Source of the DNA: Colletotrichum lupini
Lineage: Eukaryota; Ascomycota; Sordariomycetes; Glomerellales; Glomerellaceae
Reading direction: 5' to 3'
NCBI RefSeq assembly: GCF_023278565.1
Contig: NC_064676.1
Span: 1,364,001-1,428,000 of the forward strand
DNA: 64,000 bases
Below the pieces are notes generated by a model. It was given only the letters and a program-made list of their open reading frames with translations. It had not been told where the DNA came from and did no database searches. This document shows, in pieces, positions 1 to 12,555 of this stretch (its first letter is position 1; each line of letters starts with the position of its first letter). Both the position numbers and the translations under genes were made by a program.

Positions 1-1456
1 TTTTTATTATTATAAGAGTTTTAATAATATTAATAATAGCTTAGAGAGTTCTAATTTTTTATTTTAAATCGTTTACTTCTCTTTTTTTAATTCTTAAGTT
101 AATTATAGCTTCGTTAACTATATTTTAAAAAGTAATAATATATTTATTATTTTTAATTAAAATTATAACTATCTAAGTAGAGTTATTATTAAAAAGCTTT
201 GCGAATCTTTTATTTTACTTATTATTTTATTTAATAATACGTTATATTTCTTTATAATTTATTTTTTTAAAAACTATATTATTATTAAAGTTATAAATAA
301 CGTTAAGTATTTTATTATCCTCGGCCTTAGCTAGTTTATTAATTAAGTTAATAAGTTTTTTAGACTCAAATAAAAAAGTACTTAAGGTTTTAAAAAATAT
401 CGTCGTTTTTTATTATTATTTAGTAAGTTTTATAAAGTTAACTTATTGAATAAGAGTAATTAAAATATTATAACTAGCTAATTATGATAAGTATATTAAT
501 AAAAACTAAGGCTACGAGTACTAAGTAAATAGTATTATAATTATAAATAGCTTCTTTAAAATTATATTTATAAATTATAAAATAAATAAAGCTTTAGTAA
601 TTAATTATAACCTTATTAAAAGGGGTTTTTAATAAGAATAACTAAAAATAATTATAAGATTTAATACTAAGTTAATTATTAAAAAAGCTATAAAAAGTCT
701 ATTCTTAAGCCTAGCTTAAGTTTATATTATATATAAGTCCGCTCATAAATATATTTTTATTAATAATTACTTTTATTTATTAAGTAATTACTTAATAAAT
801 ACTAATAAGCGATTACTTAAAGTAATTATAATAATTACTTTATTACGTAATTATTACTTTTTATTTATATATAACTTATTTATAATTCTTTTATTTAAAA
901 GAGTTACTTTATATTCTTATATTTTTATATATATAATATACTATAGCTATTATAAGTTTATAGGGCGGGTCTTAGTTTTAGTTATATATATTAAGTTATA
1001 ATAATAATTATTAAAATTTAAAAAGAGAATAAGTAGCTATTATGTTATTATTTAAACCTTAAGTATAATTAATATAATTATAGCCCTAGTTTTAAAGCTT
1101 TTATATACTTTTTATTTATTTTTATATTCTGTTTTTATTAACTACTCGGGCAGTTCTTAATATTAACTATATAATATTAATATATAATATTAATAAATAT
1201 TTATATTATCTTAGTAAACTTTATATACTTTTTATATTATAAACTTATTAAAGTAGTTAAGGATATTTTTAAAATTATAAGTTAATAAGTTAGGATTTAA
1301 GCTCGTAATATATATATTATTATTTAAAAATAGTTTTAAAATCTTTATTTACTTAGTAAAATATTTATAACGCTAAGGCTTATATAAATTAAGAGAAACT
1401 AGCTAAATAATTATGAATTATGATATTAATTAACTATTAATAATAATAATACAATA

Positions 1457-1460
<4 letters not shown>

Positions 1461-1488
<28 letters not shown>
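1461..1488. repeat. TA dinucleotide microsatellite
   Basis: An uninterrupted run of about thirteen TA units lies within the AT-rich block. Confidence 0.85.
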
Positions 1489-1491
<3 letters not shown>

Positions 1492-1674
1492 TATTATAAT
1501 AATAAATATATATATTATTATATAATATTAATATTTTAATTATAAATAACTAGTAAATTATATTAAATATATAATTATATAATAAGCTTATAATTTATTA
1601 AAATGAGTTAATAATTTATTATTTTATTATTTATTAATTAATTTATATTTATAAATATTATAGAAATCAAAAAG

Positions 1675-1850
1675 ATAGAAATATTTAAAAAGTATTTAAA
1701 ATATATTAAGGAAATATTTAAAATATATTAAGGAAATATTTAGGAAATTGTTTAGAAACTTTTTAAAAATTCTTAAGAAATTTTTAAAAACCGTTTAGGA
1801 AATCTTTAGGACATTTTTAAGAAATGTTTAAGAAATTTTTATAAATAATA
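1675..1850. repeat. Degenerate tandem repeat, ~20-24 bp units
   Basis: Two near-identical units of the form AAATATATTAAGGAAATATT occur back to back around 1,697-1,745. They are followed by decayed variants built on AGGAAATTTTTAAGAAAT. It looks like a minisatellite that has decayed together with the surrounding RIPed DNA. Confidence 0.5.
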
Positions 1851-3503
1851 TATTATTTACTTAGTATTTATAGCCTTAACTTTTATTCATATATTTATTA
1901 CGAATATTTATTTATAATACTACGGTATTTTTAATTTATATAATACTATTTCAAAAAAGTAAGTAAAATATTTCTATTTTAATAAACTCTTTATTTATAA
2001 ACTTCCTTAGACTAATTATTCCCTATTATCCCTCAACCCTTAATTATACTTTTTATTTATCTATATTTTTAATAAAGATCTAAATAGAAATAGCGGGGTT
2101 TATTTAGGAATCCGTTTTATTATTATTAAAATTATTAGCGGAGGTAAGCTAAACTAGCTTATCCTTAATTACTTTATTATTCCGGCCTATTTATTTAAAA
2201 GTTTTAAATTTTTTTAAAAATAATTAATATTAAGTATAATAATATATAAGTATTAATAGAGTAACGTATTAAAAATATCCTCGTTTAGTACGAGTTTAGG
2301 GTAATAATATTTACAAAATACTAAATAAGTTAGCTCGTATATATTAAAAAGAGAGTAAGTTATAAAATTTAATTAAAAAGAGCGTTAATTAAAAAATAAG
2401 TTATACTTATTATAACTAATAGTATCCTACGATTTATAAACCTTATAGCTCTTTTTAGGGCCGAGCTTAATATTTATTTTTATTTAAATAACGTCTTATT
2501 AAAAATAGTTAGTTTTATAAACTAAAAATATTTTAAAAATATTTTTATTTATAGTACCGTCCTCTTTAAAAAGGATAGTAAATAACGCCTTATTATTCAT
2601 AATAACTTTAAGCTTTTAAGGGGTATTTAGGGGCGTATCCTAGCCCTTTATAAGTAATATTATTTTAATATAATATTTTATAAAAAACTATTAATAAAGT
2701 TAAAAATATTAATATAGAATAAAAAGTAATTTATAAATAACCTCGAGATTAATAGTGGTAAAGAGGAATTTTTTATAAAAAATTATAAAGTTAATACGAT
2801 AACCCTTTTTAAAATACTTTTTAAATATACCGAGAGACGACTAATAATAGTTATTAAAATAAAAGTTATTAGTTTTTAAATAATAATAATAAAGTTCTTT
2901 TAATAATAGGATTACTTAACCTTATTATTATAAAAATAAATAAATAAATCGCGTATTTAATTATAATAATAGGGATAAAACTTATATTATTAATCTCGAA
3001 TATAAAGAGATTTTTAAGCTAGCCCTTTTTATTATTAATATAAAACTTAAAGCTATTATTATTATAATAATAAAAAAGTACTATAAAATTAATTCGGAAA
3101 TATTTTTAATTAATTATTAATAAATTTTGAGTATAATAATAAGTTTTATAATAAAAATTTCTAATAAAAGTTATAATAAAAGGTAAAAGTTTAAAAAAAA
3201 GGATACAAAAGTTTAAAAAAAGGGACGTAATTTAGTTAAAATAAAAAAAAGGTATAAGTTAGAATTATTTTTCATAGAACAGACTTTAATTAAGTAATAA
3301 TACCCTAATTAGCTATAATTTATTTTTAAAATATTTCTAGCCCGAGTACCCTAAAAAAAAAAAACAAAGTCCGATTAATTAAATTTAGTTAGGATTTATT
3401 AATATCTAAGTACTTATTATTATATACGGGACTCTTACCTTAACTAGGGGGGGTTATTATTAGTTTATATGTAGACTCTCTAAAGAAGTTAATTTTAACT
3501 CGA

Positions 3504-3520
3504 CCCCGCAAGCAGCGGGG
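3504..3520. other. Small GC hairpin at the edge of the AT-rich block
   Basis: CCCCGC, a 5-nt AAGCA loop, and GCGGGG form a perfect 6-bp stem exactly where the RIPed DNA ends. No T-run follows it and no gene is nearby, so a terminator role is not supported. Confidence 0.45.
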
Positions 3521-6500
3521 AAAGGGATGTGCTGTATTAAGTGGGCTGTCATTAAGCGGCTATGGAGCATTAACGTCTATTGGATGTCGATGTGGCCACT
3601 TGTCAGTTGCTGTGAGTGACTTTTGGCTTTATTCTCCTTTGGTCTCGATGATTTTGCCTTGCCGATGCTGTAGCTATATCTCGTAAATGTCTACATGCCT
3701 TTGACGCCGTAAGCCTTAACCGAAGTACTTGTGCCAACTCAGCAGACTCAAATGTTGCTCTTGAGATAATTGTCATTGAAGATCATGCGTGGTCATGTTG
3801 ATTATGTGGGTGCTGAATAAACTATGAGTAATTTGTTGCTGTATTTTTTTATTTTCTTTTTGCTGCTCTAAACAGAAGGGTAGTTCCTCGTGGCGTAACA
3901 CTTGTAGCCGCACAGGGTCTGTGGTAAGCGTTGACTTATAGACTAAACAATCAGAATACCTATGAATATCGTTATGCTGTGTATGTAGTCTGAAAGACGC
4001 AAGGGGTAAGTAAATCTTTGTGGGTACGTCACCGAGCATATGCATGCTACCTGCGGGTTGTCACACCAGCAACCATCGCAAAACAGCCTCACTTGAGGAA
4101 CGGTGACCAAGGGTACGGGGACGATGGAGACCTCTCGACCGCCTCGCCACGCCAGTCGCAGTAAAGCGCCCTTTGCAGTCTCAGGTGAGGGGGTATCTCC
4201 AGTATGTTGCTTTAGGTACCTTCAATTGATTGCAGTGAAGCTCAACACCGGGGCTACTGCAACTACCATTATGTCTTCATTTCCCAGCTGCAGTAGCCTC
4301 TTTCCCTTTCCAGATCGTGTTGGGAGAAACTGTCACCTCGTCGGTCTGGCAACAAGCTGGAGGAAGTGAGTTGAGTTCTAGGTTCAGACAGGCCACTTGA
4401 ACTTCGGATACGTAGCTGGCATCATTCTATGTCTATTCCGTGAGGAGAAGGAGTCGTCGACTGACCCAGGGAATTGGGAAATGGGTTCCCCGTTATTGTC
4501 CAGGGTATGTGGAGTATGCGCGAACAGCGACGGACGCGTCTCCACCTAGAATCCGGAGGTTCCATCTGCATTCCTCAATGGTTCCAGAATCCAGACTTCC
4601 TATGGGTATCGCCTGACGAGGTTCGCGTTACTTGTTGCACGAGACACGTCGCCACTTGAATCAGCCGTCGGCCAATGGAGACTGATGAGTGGCTCGTGGA
4701 TATTCCAGCCCCCGAATGTCGAGAGCGGGACGAGTTTATCGCCGCCCACTTTGAGTGCTCCATCTGATAAGCCAGATATCAGGATCCGATCACGTTGTTC
4801 AAGCTGTTGCCACCATATAAGCCACGCACCCGGGCGAAGACATACCGCCTGATATCAGCCATATTTTCAGTTCACTTCCCAACCTCCATGATGCCTCATA
4901 CTCGTGGAGACTGAACAAATGAGCAGGCCTCTGTTGAGCCTACCTACAATGAAGTAGGAGGCCGGCAACAAGCCGGCCAGGGTCCGGACTCGACGACATG
5001 GCTCGGCCCGCAAAGCGGACGAATCAAACAACACCACGTCCAAGTCATGGTCCCCTGTCGGCTCCGGGAACGTGCAGTCTTCTAGTGGCCCATCCCACGT
5101 TTATTGCGTCCCAACTGTCTCGGCCTAGCCCAAGTAAAGCAAAGTGAACGATGCCCAACCCACAACACCATGCGCACAAACGGGAAGAGGAAGAGAAAAT
5201 AGACGGCCGCCAGTCGAATTCATTTCCGCCTGTTTGCCCTGCCCAAATCGACTGGTTGTGAAGCCCATGTCTTTTCCCCAAAATTCCTGACTCATCCCAG
5301 CCTGCAAAAGACTCTCTGATTCGTTTTCTTCTGCCTTTGGTGGCCCGTTCGGCCCCGGCAAAATAGGGCTTGAAGCCTGTTTGGCCCTCGACAGAGCAAG
5401 CTAAAGCATGAGAATGGACATCAGAACGGACAACCGCCGTCAAGTCGTTGGCGGGTCTTTTTCCAATAGTGAGGGGGTGGAGGTACGAACATGCCGCCAA
5501 ACACAGCAGAGATCCAACGGAAGCAGTTGGCCTCAAAGCTTGACCGCAGTATCGAGAAAGATTCAAATCCGCCCAGCAACGGGAGACTTACACATGTTCA
5601 TCGCCACTTAGGGATATTGCAAAGTTGTATTCTTAGACTCAGTCCTGTTCAGAACCCGAACCCATTCGCCCAAGCTGATGGATGGTGGCACCCCCAGTCT
5701 CCCGCTTTTTAGTCCCCGGCAGGCGGGAAGCGTCGATGGAGTCTAGACAGGGGGGGTTCGAGAAACCATGGGGGTGTACGCCGTAGACCGTGAACACGGC
5801 CGATAGACTAGGAAAAGCAGGGTTTGCTCCTCCTGACAGTGGCATGGCCCAATCACCCAAGCCCCCTCTGCCCGAAGGGCGACGGAGTGACGACGTTTCG
5901 TTTGCAATATTCTACGCTACTTTGTGTCCCGGATGTAAGCTGGGCATCCCGCCCAACGGTTCCGTGGAGGGCCAGTTGGGAGTCCCGCTCTGGTGCCACG
6001 CCTCATCCCTGACGCTGGCTCATCTGGCTCGACTATCCCGTGTCCCGTCGCTCGCGGACGAGAAGTCGAGAGACCCCCCGAACTTGTTTTTTTGACGTAT
6101 GTGCCCTATTGGACGGGGGTAGGCGCGCTGGTGGGAGGCCACGGATGAAGGCGGGCAGTGTCGAATATCATTTTCTGCCGGTTGGGCTCCTGTACGTAGA
6201 TCACCCTCCGCCTCCCTTTTTCCCCCTTCTTCCATCCCACAACACTATACTCTGGATATTCTGAACAAAACCAAATTGCCTCCACATCCAGACTTCGTCT
6301 TCCGATCTCATCATTCTTTGATTGTAGATCCGAGCAGACCCGATATGCAACTTTACCCCTCATCAACTTACCAATACACTTTCAATGTCACTCGCAGAGT
6401 CCACCACCCCCAGATCAGACGTCCAGCTTGGCACATAACTTGAGAAATCCCAAAAAAAGAATAACATTATCATTTACTAGAGCTACTTGGCTCTTGAGCG

Positions 6501-6534
6501 AATCTCCATTTCACACATCTTCATCACCGTCCTC
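3521..6534. other. Intergenic region, no supported gene
   Basis: Base composition is normal. Several frames of 60-173 codons exist on both strands (the longest minus-strand one at 5,045-5,566), but they overlap each other, show no recognisable domain and have no convincing splice partners. The last few hundred bases before 6,535 are probably promoter and 5' leader of the coiled-coil gene. Confidence 0.5.
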
Positions 6535-9500
6535 ATGGCTCCTACCCGTGATCCGGTGCCCGCAAAGGGCCGCGGTCGGTTCGCCAGACTCAGGCGGCCC
6601 TCAGTCTCCATCCCAGACAACACTCCTCTTGAGAGACTTGATCTCTCCAACGCCAACGTCTCCGAGATCTCACTTGCCCCCATGGATCGTTCGGTAAACG
6701 ACAGCGGTTCCGACTTGAGCGTCAGCTCAGCCGGAGACTGGAGGAACAAGCACGGCGCCGCAAAGCCTGCCTTGAAGTTCAAACCCCCCATGCTTCGCAC
6801 CCGCCCTTCCCGACCAGAGCTCAGCCGCCCGTGGAAGCGGTCTACTGAGAACCTTTACACCACAGCCGATGAAACCAATGACTCGGATGTTGAGTCCAAG
6901 TACAGCTTCGTTTCTGGCTCATCCCTCACCACCGCGACGAGCGTGGACGACTCTGACTCTCATTCCTCCAAGTCCGACTCATACACCCAGGCCATTCGAA
7001 CTCGGCCATTCACCACTGAAAAGCAGGTCGTCAGGACCAGCACCATCCCTCCTGCGCCAGCCAAGCCCGCCAACCTCAAGGGCACCCGCGTCGACGTCGT
7101 CGCGCCCAAGAGACAGACTATCCACATCGAGGTGGCCCCTGTAGCTCCTGCGCCTCCCGTTGTCCAACACATTACCTCACATGACCTCATTGAGCGCGAG
7201 AAGGTCCAAGATGAGCTCAACAAGCAGATCTCGCGCATGAGAGAAGAGGCTATGAGTCTTGTGACCAGGCAGACCGACACGGACAGAAGACTCGGACATG
7301 CTCTCGACCAAATTTCGGTACTCTCAGCCGCCAAGGAGAAGACTGAGAAGCAACACCGTGAAGAAAAGACCCTCAAGGACCAGATTAGTCGCGACTATGA
7401 TGACCAGAGCCGCCTCCTCGATGACGTGAGAAGCGCCCTTGGTGAGCATGAGAAGAGGCTCGATGATGTTGAGCGTGAACGAGATCAGCTGAAGGGCATT
7501 AAGGAGCAACTCGAAGTTAACGCCGTCAAGCTCGAGAAGGAAATTGAGCAAGAGAGGGAAGCCAAGACAGAGATTACCACCAAGAATGCAGTACTTGAGA
7601 AAGATCTCGTTGACCAGCAAAAGCTTCTTGCCGAGCAGGAGAAGCTCACCAAGAAATTTGAGGCCCAATGCCACGACCTTGAGAGGAGCGTCGGCGATGC
7701 TCACTTTGTCACCAAGGAGACTGAGAAATCCCTCATCAACAGGATTGCCGCTCTCGAGATGATCAAGAACACCATGGAGATCCGTGCCACCGGACTTGAG
7801 ACGGAACTCATCCGCAAGGGCACTGAGATTGGCGACATCACCGCCGAGCGTGACCTTCTCCGTATGGAGGTCGACAAGTACAAGCCCCAAGTCGATGAAC
7901 TCAACCGGGAGAACGGCGCTCTGATAGAAGCCAAAAAGGGTCTGGAGGCACGGATCGACGACCTCGATCAACAGAAGAAGGGTCTCGAGGCAAACATCGA
8001 GAAGCTCGAGGCAGAGAAGAAGGACGCCCAGGTCAGCTTCGATGCCCTTGAGGCCGAGAAGAAGGGCCTCGAAGCCGACATGGAGAAGCTTAACACCGAA
8101 AAGAACGACATTCAGACCCGCTTTGGCGCGCTTGAAGTCGAGACGCAAGAGGTTGAGGTCCGCCTTACCCAGCTCGAGGCCACCAACACCGACATCCAGA
8201 TCCGTTTTGAGAGTCTCGAGGCCACCAAGGGCGAGCTTGAGCTCAGCAAGGGTGAGCTCGAGACCCAGGTGAAGGACCTCGCGGGCTTCAAGACCAAGTA
8301 CGACAAGCTCAGAACCCGCATCGAAGGGCTCAAGGGCAAGAACACGACACTCCAAGGACAGGTCGGCGAGCTTCTCAAGGACCAAGACGACAAGATGTCT
8401 CAGATCTCTAGTCTCGCAGAGGAACGTGACATACTCCGCTCGGAGAATGAGTCGCTCAAGGATGAGAATGAGTCCGTCACTAGCGAGCTCCGACGTGCCG
8501 AGTCACTCATGGGCTCTATCGCCGGCTCTCTCCCTGGTTCACTTGCACCTTCAGTTATCGGCTCCGCCGCCCCGTCCGTCATCGGCTCGGCAGATGACAG
8601 CGATACAGACACTGTTAAGGGTGAGGATGACGAGGCTCCGCCCCCTCCCGAAGAGGCTCCTCCAGCTCCCCCGGCGCCCGAGGAAGCACCCCCCGCACCC
8701 CCAGTAGAGGAGCCTCCTGCGGTCCCCGTCATCGAAGTCATCGAAGAGGCTGAGGTTGTCGAAGATGCCCCGGCGCCGGTACCTGAGGAAGTCAAAGACG
8801 ACACCGCCAGCGTCACCTCAGCGGCACCCTCTGAGCTTTCCAAGGCCGCTCCGGAGCCCGAACCCGAAGTAGTGGAGCCTGAGCCTGCCCCAGCTGCCGA
8901 GTCGGAGGCAGCGCCCGTCGGAGCCGATGCCGTCTCCGAGAAGGCCGAGTCCGTGTTCGCCGGGTCTATCACGCCATCCGAGCCGGCAGTCATGGAGGAG
9001 CTCCGCAACCGCATCGCTGAGCTAACGGACCGCAACGATCAGCTGCAGTCCGAGACCGTCAAGCTCGGCTCCCTTACCGCCGAGCGTGACGACCTCGTCA
9101 CCCGCGTCGCGAGATTGGAGACGGAGGCCGTCATGGCGCCTGCGCTCCGCCAGGAGAATGCGACCTTGACGTCGCAGCTGTCTCTCGTCAATGCCCAGCT
9201 AGACGGCATGCGCGCTTCCTACGACGCCTCGGTCGCTGAGGTCAACAGCCTCAAAGACCAGATCGGTCAGCTACGGGGACGTCTGTCTACGCCTTCGGTG
9301 CAATCTCGCTCTCGAGAGTCGTCCCATGCGAGGGCACCGTCGACGAAGACGAAGAAGAATGATGATAAGAAGAAGGAGCAGTTGGTGGTTGTGCGCAACC
9401 CCAACGAGCGAGGTGGAATGTAAGTCTAATCCATCACCTATCAATGTTTTCAAACACTATGCTGACTTTCACGTTCAGTCAAATCATACGAAGATGCGAT

Positions 9501-9563
9501 CTACGGGGTATGAAGAGGTCGTCGTCTCAGCACTCTCACTCCGAGGGCGACAAGAGCGACTAA
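6535..9563 (+). CDS. Long coiled-coil protein with Pro/Glu/Ala hinge (hypothetical)
   Basis: The ATG at 6,535 opens a long exon to 9,419. A consensus donor (GTAAGT, 9,420) and an acceptor after a TGCTGAC branch site (intron 9,420-9,478, 59 nt) join a second exon ending at 9,563, giving 989 aa. If the intron is kept, translation stops at once at 9,421-9,423 (962 aa). The N-terminus is basic and Ser/Arg-rich. Residues from about 215 to 660 are almost continuous heptad-rich coiled coil, including near-repeats of the type LEAEKKGLEADMEKL. About 690-800 is an acidic Pro/Ala/Glu/Val stretch, followed by a second coiled coil at about 835-935 and a basic tail. It resembles cytoskeletal or spindle-pole scaffold proteins in architecture only; I do not recognise the family. 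No catalytic domain, signal peptide or membrane segment is visible. Confidence 0.85.
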
Positions 9564-11314
9564 ATCCTTACGACTTATTTTTGAGATTGTGGAAATGGGA
9601 ATAGCGAGGGAATGACGAGTGATTAGCGTGGCGAAGGACGGACGGACGGACGGATAGCAAGAGTATAGCGTTTCCTTTGTGTTTTCTTTCTTCTCCTTTT
9701 CTGTGTTGGGGCAACATAGCATGCGATGGATCGGTTCGTCGCTTGGGTCTTTCATTGATACTCTTACTCTTTCTCCTTTGTCACTGTGGAATTTGGAATG
9801 GGCATGGATACGGAACGGACTAGACATGTAACGGATCGCATGGGCGGATTCTGGAAGACGGTGTGCCCTCAAGGGCGCGAAACAGCATGCATCTTGTAGA
9901 CTTCTTGTGTCGTATAGCTAGTTACTTGGTCTTGTATTTAGATAGCGCCAGCGTTGGTTATCAGGTAATCATTATTGCCATCTATTGGATCCCCCTGACG
10001 CCGTGCTCGTGCCGTAGTCGTAGTTCCCAGCCCCCCAACCTGTCAGATTGCCACGGCCCATCACGTCCTCTGGGGCGCCATCGACTAGCTCAAAAAACGT
10101 GGCTCCTCCGGAGATGTTAGAGCAACAACTATTTCTTAGTCAATATGAACCGACTTGTTGGTTCTGGCAGCGCAAGCCTTTGCCTCCGTCACCGCGCTTA
10201 GTCGACCCAGGCCGTGTCCGCCAAGAGAGACGTCAACCGATTGGCCGACGCCATACCTCGTGGAGATTCGGCTCCAATAGTTCACGATAAGCGTCTTTGG
10301 TGTTCTGACAAGTTTACCACATTCTCGGCTCGGCGAAAAAATCTCCTCTCCTACTTTCTCGGTACGATGACAGACAGGGTGCCCATTATTGAGACTTATC
10401 AGATGGACTGTCAAATTTTCATCCCTGTATGTTTCTCTCTTTTCCCCGCGGGGTCCAGAATGTTGAGCTTTTATTACTGTCTTACCTATCCAGTCCACCA
10501 CCTTGTGCACCTTGTGGGTAACTTTGAGGGGGGCAGCCTACTTTAGGTAATAAGATGAACGCCATGCAGTTTGCTCCGTCAATACTCGTTGATTCTTCTA
10601 GAGCTCTTGTGAGGTCATAACCTCCTCATCTTTTCCGTCGAACTCAAGGCCTCTCAAGGTAGATCAATGACGCAGCGCCGATGAAAGCTCTCCTCGGCAG
10701 CAATCTGTGTTACCTACTCCCACCTCAACCGAGACGCAAGGGGTAAAGGATTCCAGAGAAAGCCATGGATTCCCGCCGTGTCGCTCAACACCAAAATAGG
10801 CGGATGCTCTCGGCGCCACCATGAAGCTGCTGAATCCGGCTTGAGCCCGGTCAGGCACACCTCTCAACAAGCTGCGGTCTAGTCTAGACGCCACAGGAAC
10901 CTAGGAGCTGGAGAAGACGAATTGGAGGCTCCGATTGGCCTCGTGTGTCTCAGGGACGGATGTGGGAACGTGCGTGGCTGCAAACGCTGAACCGCAACAT
11001 TCCAGAGCTCCTCATCCAGCCCGCAAACTGGATACTCACGGGAACATCTCACTCAACCCTAGACAAAGGTGTTCAGTCCCGAGCTAGGAATAGACCGGGT
11101 GTAACCCCCCGCAGATATTTATTTCGGTGACCTAAAGGTAGGTTGTCCGTGGTGTATATGAGAAGCTGGCGTTTCCACCTTTTCGAATCTAGGTTCCCCT
11201 CTCCCTCATCAGCTCATTCCAACTCTCGCTTCACCCGGTATAACCAACACCTTCGCTGTCGTTTCAGTCACTCAACTCCTAGTCAAGTCACTCGACATCA
11301 CCTCAACCGTCAAC
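9564..11314. other. Intergenic region, no supported gene
   Basis: It holds the 3' UTR of the upstream coiled-coil gene and, at its right end, a CT/CA-rich leader before the CFEM gene. The short frames here have no domains, splice partners or consistent coding character. Confidence 0.5.
9636..9654 (+). repeat. GGAC tetranucleotide microsatellite
   Basis: About four and a half GGAC units lie about 70 bp past the stop codon of the coiled-coil gene, probably in its 3' UTR. Confidence 0.75.
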
Positions 11315-12003
11315 ATGAAGTTCACAGCTGCCATCATCGCCTTCGCTGGCCTCGCCGCCGCCCAGTCTCTGGCGGACGTCCCTACTTGTGCCCAGAAGTG
11401 CTTGGCCGACGCCGTCACCTCCAACGGGAAGTGCACTGTTGGTGACATTTCCTGCCTCTGCAGCGGTGCCAACTACCAGGCTATCGTCGCCGCCGGTACT
11501 CCCTGCGTCCTCGCTAGCTGCGGTGCCGACGTTGCCGTCAGTAAGTTCATCACCAAAGCCCTTGTCTAACTCGACATGATCCTAACTCTGGCACTCAAGA
11601 CCAGGTCCTCCCCGCCGCTAGCAAGATCTGCGCCGCCGTCGCTGGAGGCGGTGGCCCTGCTTCCGCCGCCTCCTCGGTCGTCGCTTCGGCCTCTGCCGCT
11701 GCATCTTCCGTCGTTGCCTCAGCCTCCGCTGCCGTCTCCTCCATTGCCTCTGCTGCCACCAGCAAGGCTGCTTCCGCCGCCTCTTCCGTCGCTTCAAGTG
11801 CTTCCCGCGCCGTCACGAGCGCTGCCTCGTCCGCCGCCGCTGGCACTACTCGCACTGCTGTTGTCACGAGCGCCACTACAACTCGCAACGGGACCTCCAC
11901 TGCCACTGCTACCGCTACCCCCGTCACCGTCAACGGTGCTGCTACTCAGGGTCCCGTTGGCCTCCTGGCTGCTCTCGCTCTTGGTGCTCTTGCCTACTTG
12001 TAA
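11315..12003 (+). CDS. CFEM-domain GPI-anchored surface protein
   Basis: Exon 1 (11,315-11,540) and exon 2 (11,600-12,003) flank a 59-nt intron with a GTAAGT donor and CTAAC branch site; spliced length is 209 aa. Residues 1-16 are a signal peptide. The CFEM module carries its eight cysteines at 25, 29, 40, 47, 49, 64, 69 and 86, with Asp44 just before the CLC motif at the position that ligates heme in haem-binding CFEM proteins. Residues 95 to about 185 are a low-complexity Ala/Ser/Val then Thr-rich stalk containing repeats like SSVVASASAA. The final hydrophobic segment (PVGLLAALALGALAYL) fits a GPI-attachment signal. CFEM proteins act at the fungal wall or membrane in iron/heme acquisition, adhesion or virulence; which of these applies is not visible. 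The eighth cysteine exists only after splicing. Confidence 0.93.
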
Positions 12004-12555
12004 ACGAGTTCGCAAAGCTCCCATGGTTCAATATATGGCATAGCTTATATACTGGGCCACTGTCTTGATGAACTCGACTTCATCTAAGGCGCGTTAGTCC
12101 ACCAAAACGAGGCGCACAAAATATAGATGTACTAGTTATCCACGTGGCAATCCAAATTATATCTCCTCATGTCATGTGTTATGTCATGACCTCGTCGATC
12201 CAATGCCCACACTGTAAGAACTCAGCTTCATCTCCTCTTTGCATACTTCGTCTGGACATTCTATGATACACTGGCAGTGAGTAGAATGAGCAAGTAGGGT
12301 TATCCTGCTCAGTAATCAGAAGCGTTCCTTCTGTTGGCAGACATGCCCTTGGGCTATCACTGCTGACAGTGCCAATGATACATGTGCTCTCATACGAGTT
12401 GTTCCACAGCCTCATTGATCCCAATCTTTACATGCTTCTTGATACCAACATTACCGTCTCGTACTCGTCATTGCTACTTGCAATCTCATGCTTGCTCATT
12501 CTCTGCGACGTAGGGATAGGTTTCAAGAGTAGCCAAACCAGCCAATCTCAAGAGA
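12004..12555. other. Convergent intergenic spacer
   Basis: This holds the 3' ends of the CFEM gene (plus) and the unrecognised gene at 12,556-13,315 (minus). Nothing else is visible. Confidence 0.5.

Larger units (their letters stand above)
1..3500. repeat. AT-rich RIP-degraded repeat block
   Basis: The block is extremely AT-rich on both strands, with TA steps dominating and CA/TG dinucleotides rare. This is the footprint expected of repeat-induced point mutation acting on an old repeat. No open frame of useful length exists and I could not recognise any transposon domain or LTR pair, so the original element is unknown; the left end lies outside the window. Composition switches abruptly at about 3,500, where the sequence becomes normal and starts with a CCCCGC/GCGGGG hairpin. 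The block contains a TA microsatellite and a degenerate tandem array. Confidence 0.8.

Noticed and set aside
5045..5566. 173-codon minus frame with an apparent hydrophobic start
   Set aside because: No domain, overlaps several equally long frames, lacks splice or promoter support.
7324..8385. 353-codon minus-strand frame
   Set aside because: Antisense shadow of the coiled-coil gene; Leu/Val-rich because the sense strand is Glu/Lys-rich.
8400..9035. 211-codon Ser/Ala/Gly/Thr minus-strand frame
   Set aside because: Antisense of the Pro/Glu/Ala hinge of the same gene; low complexity, no independent support.
11576..12043. 155-codon Leu/Pro-rich plus frame
   Set aside because: Alternate-frame reading of CFEM exon 2.
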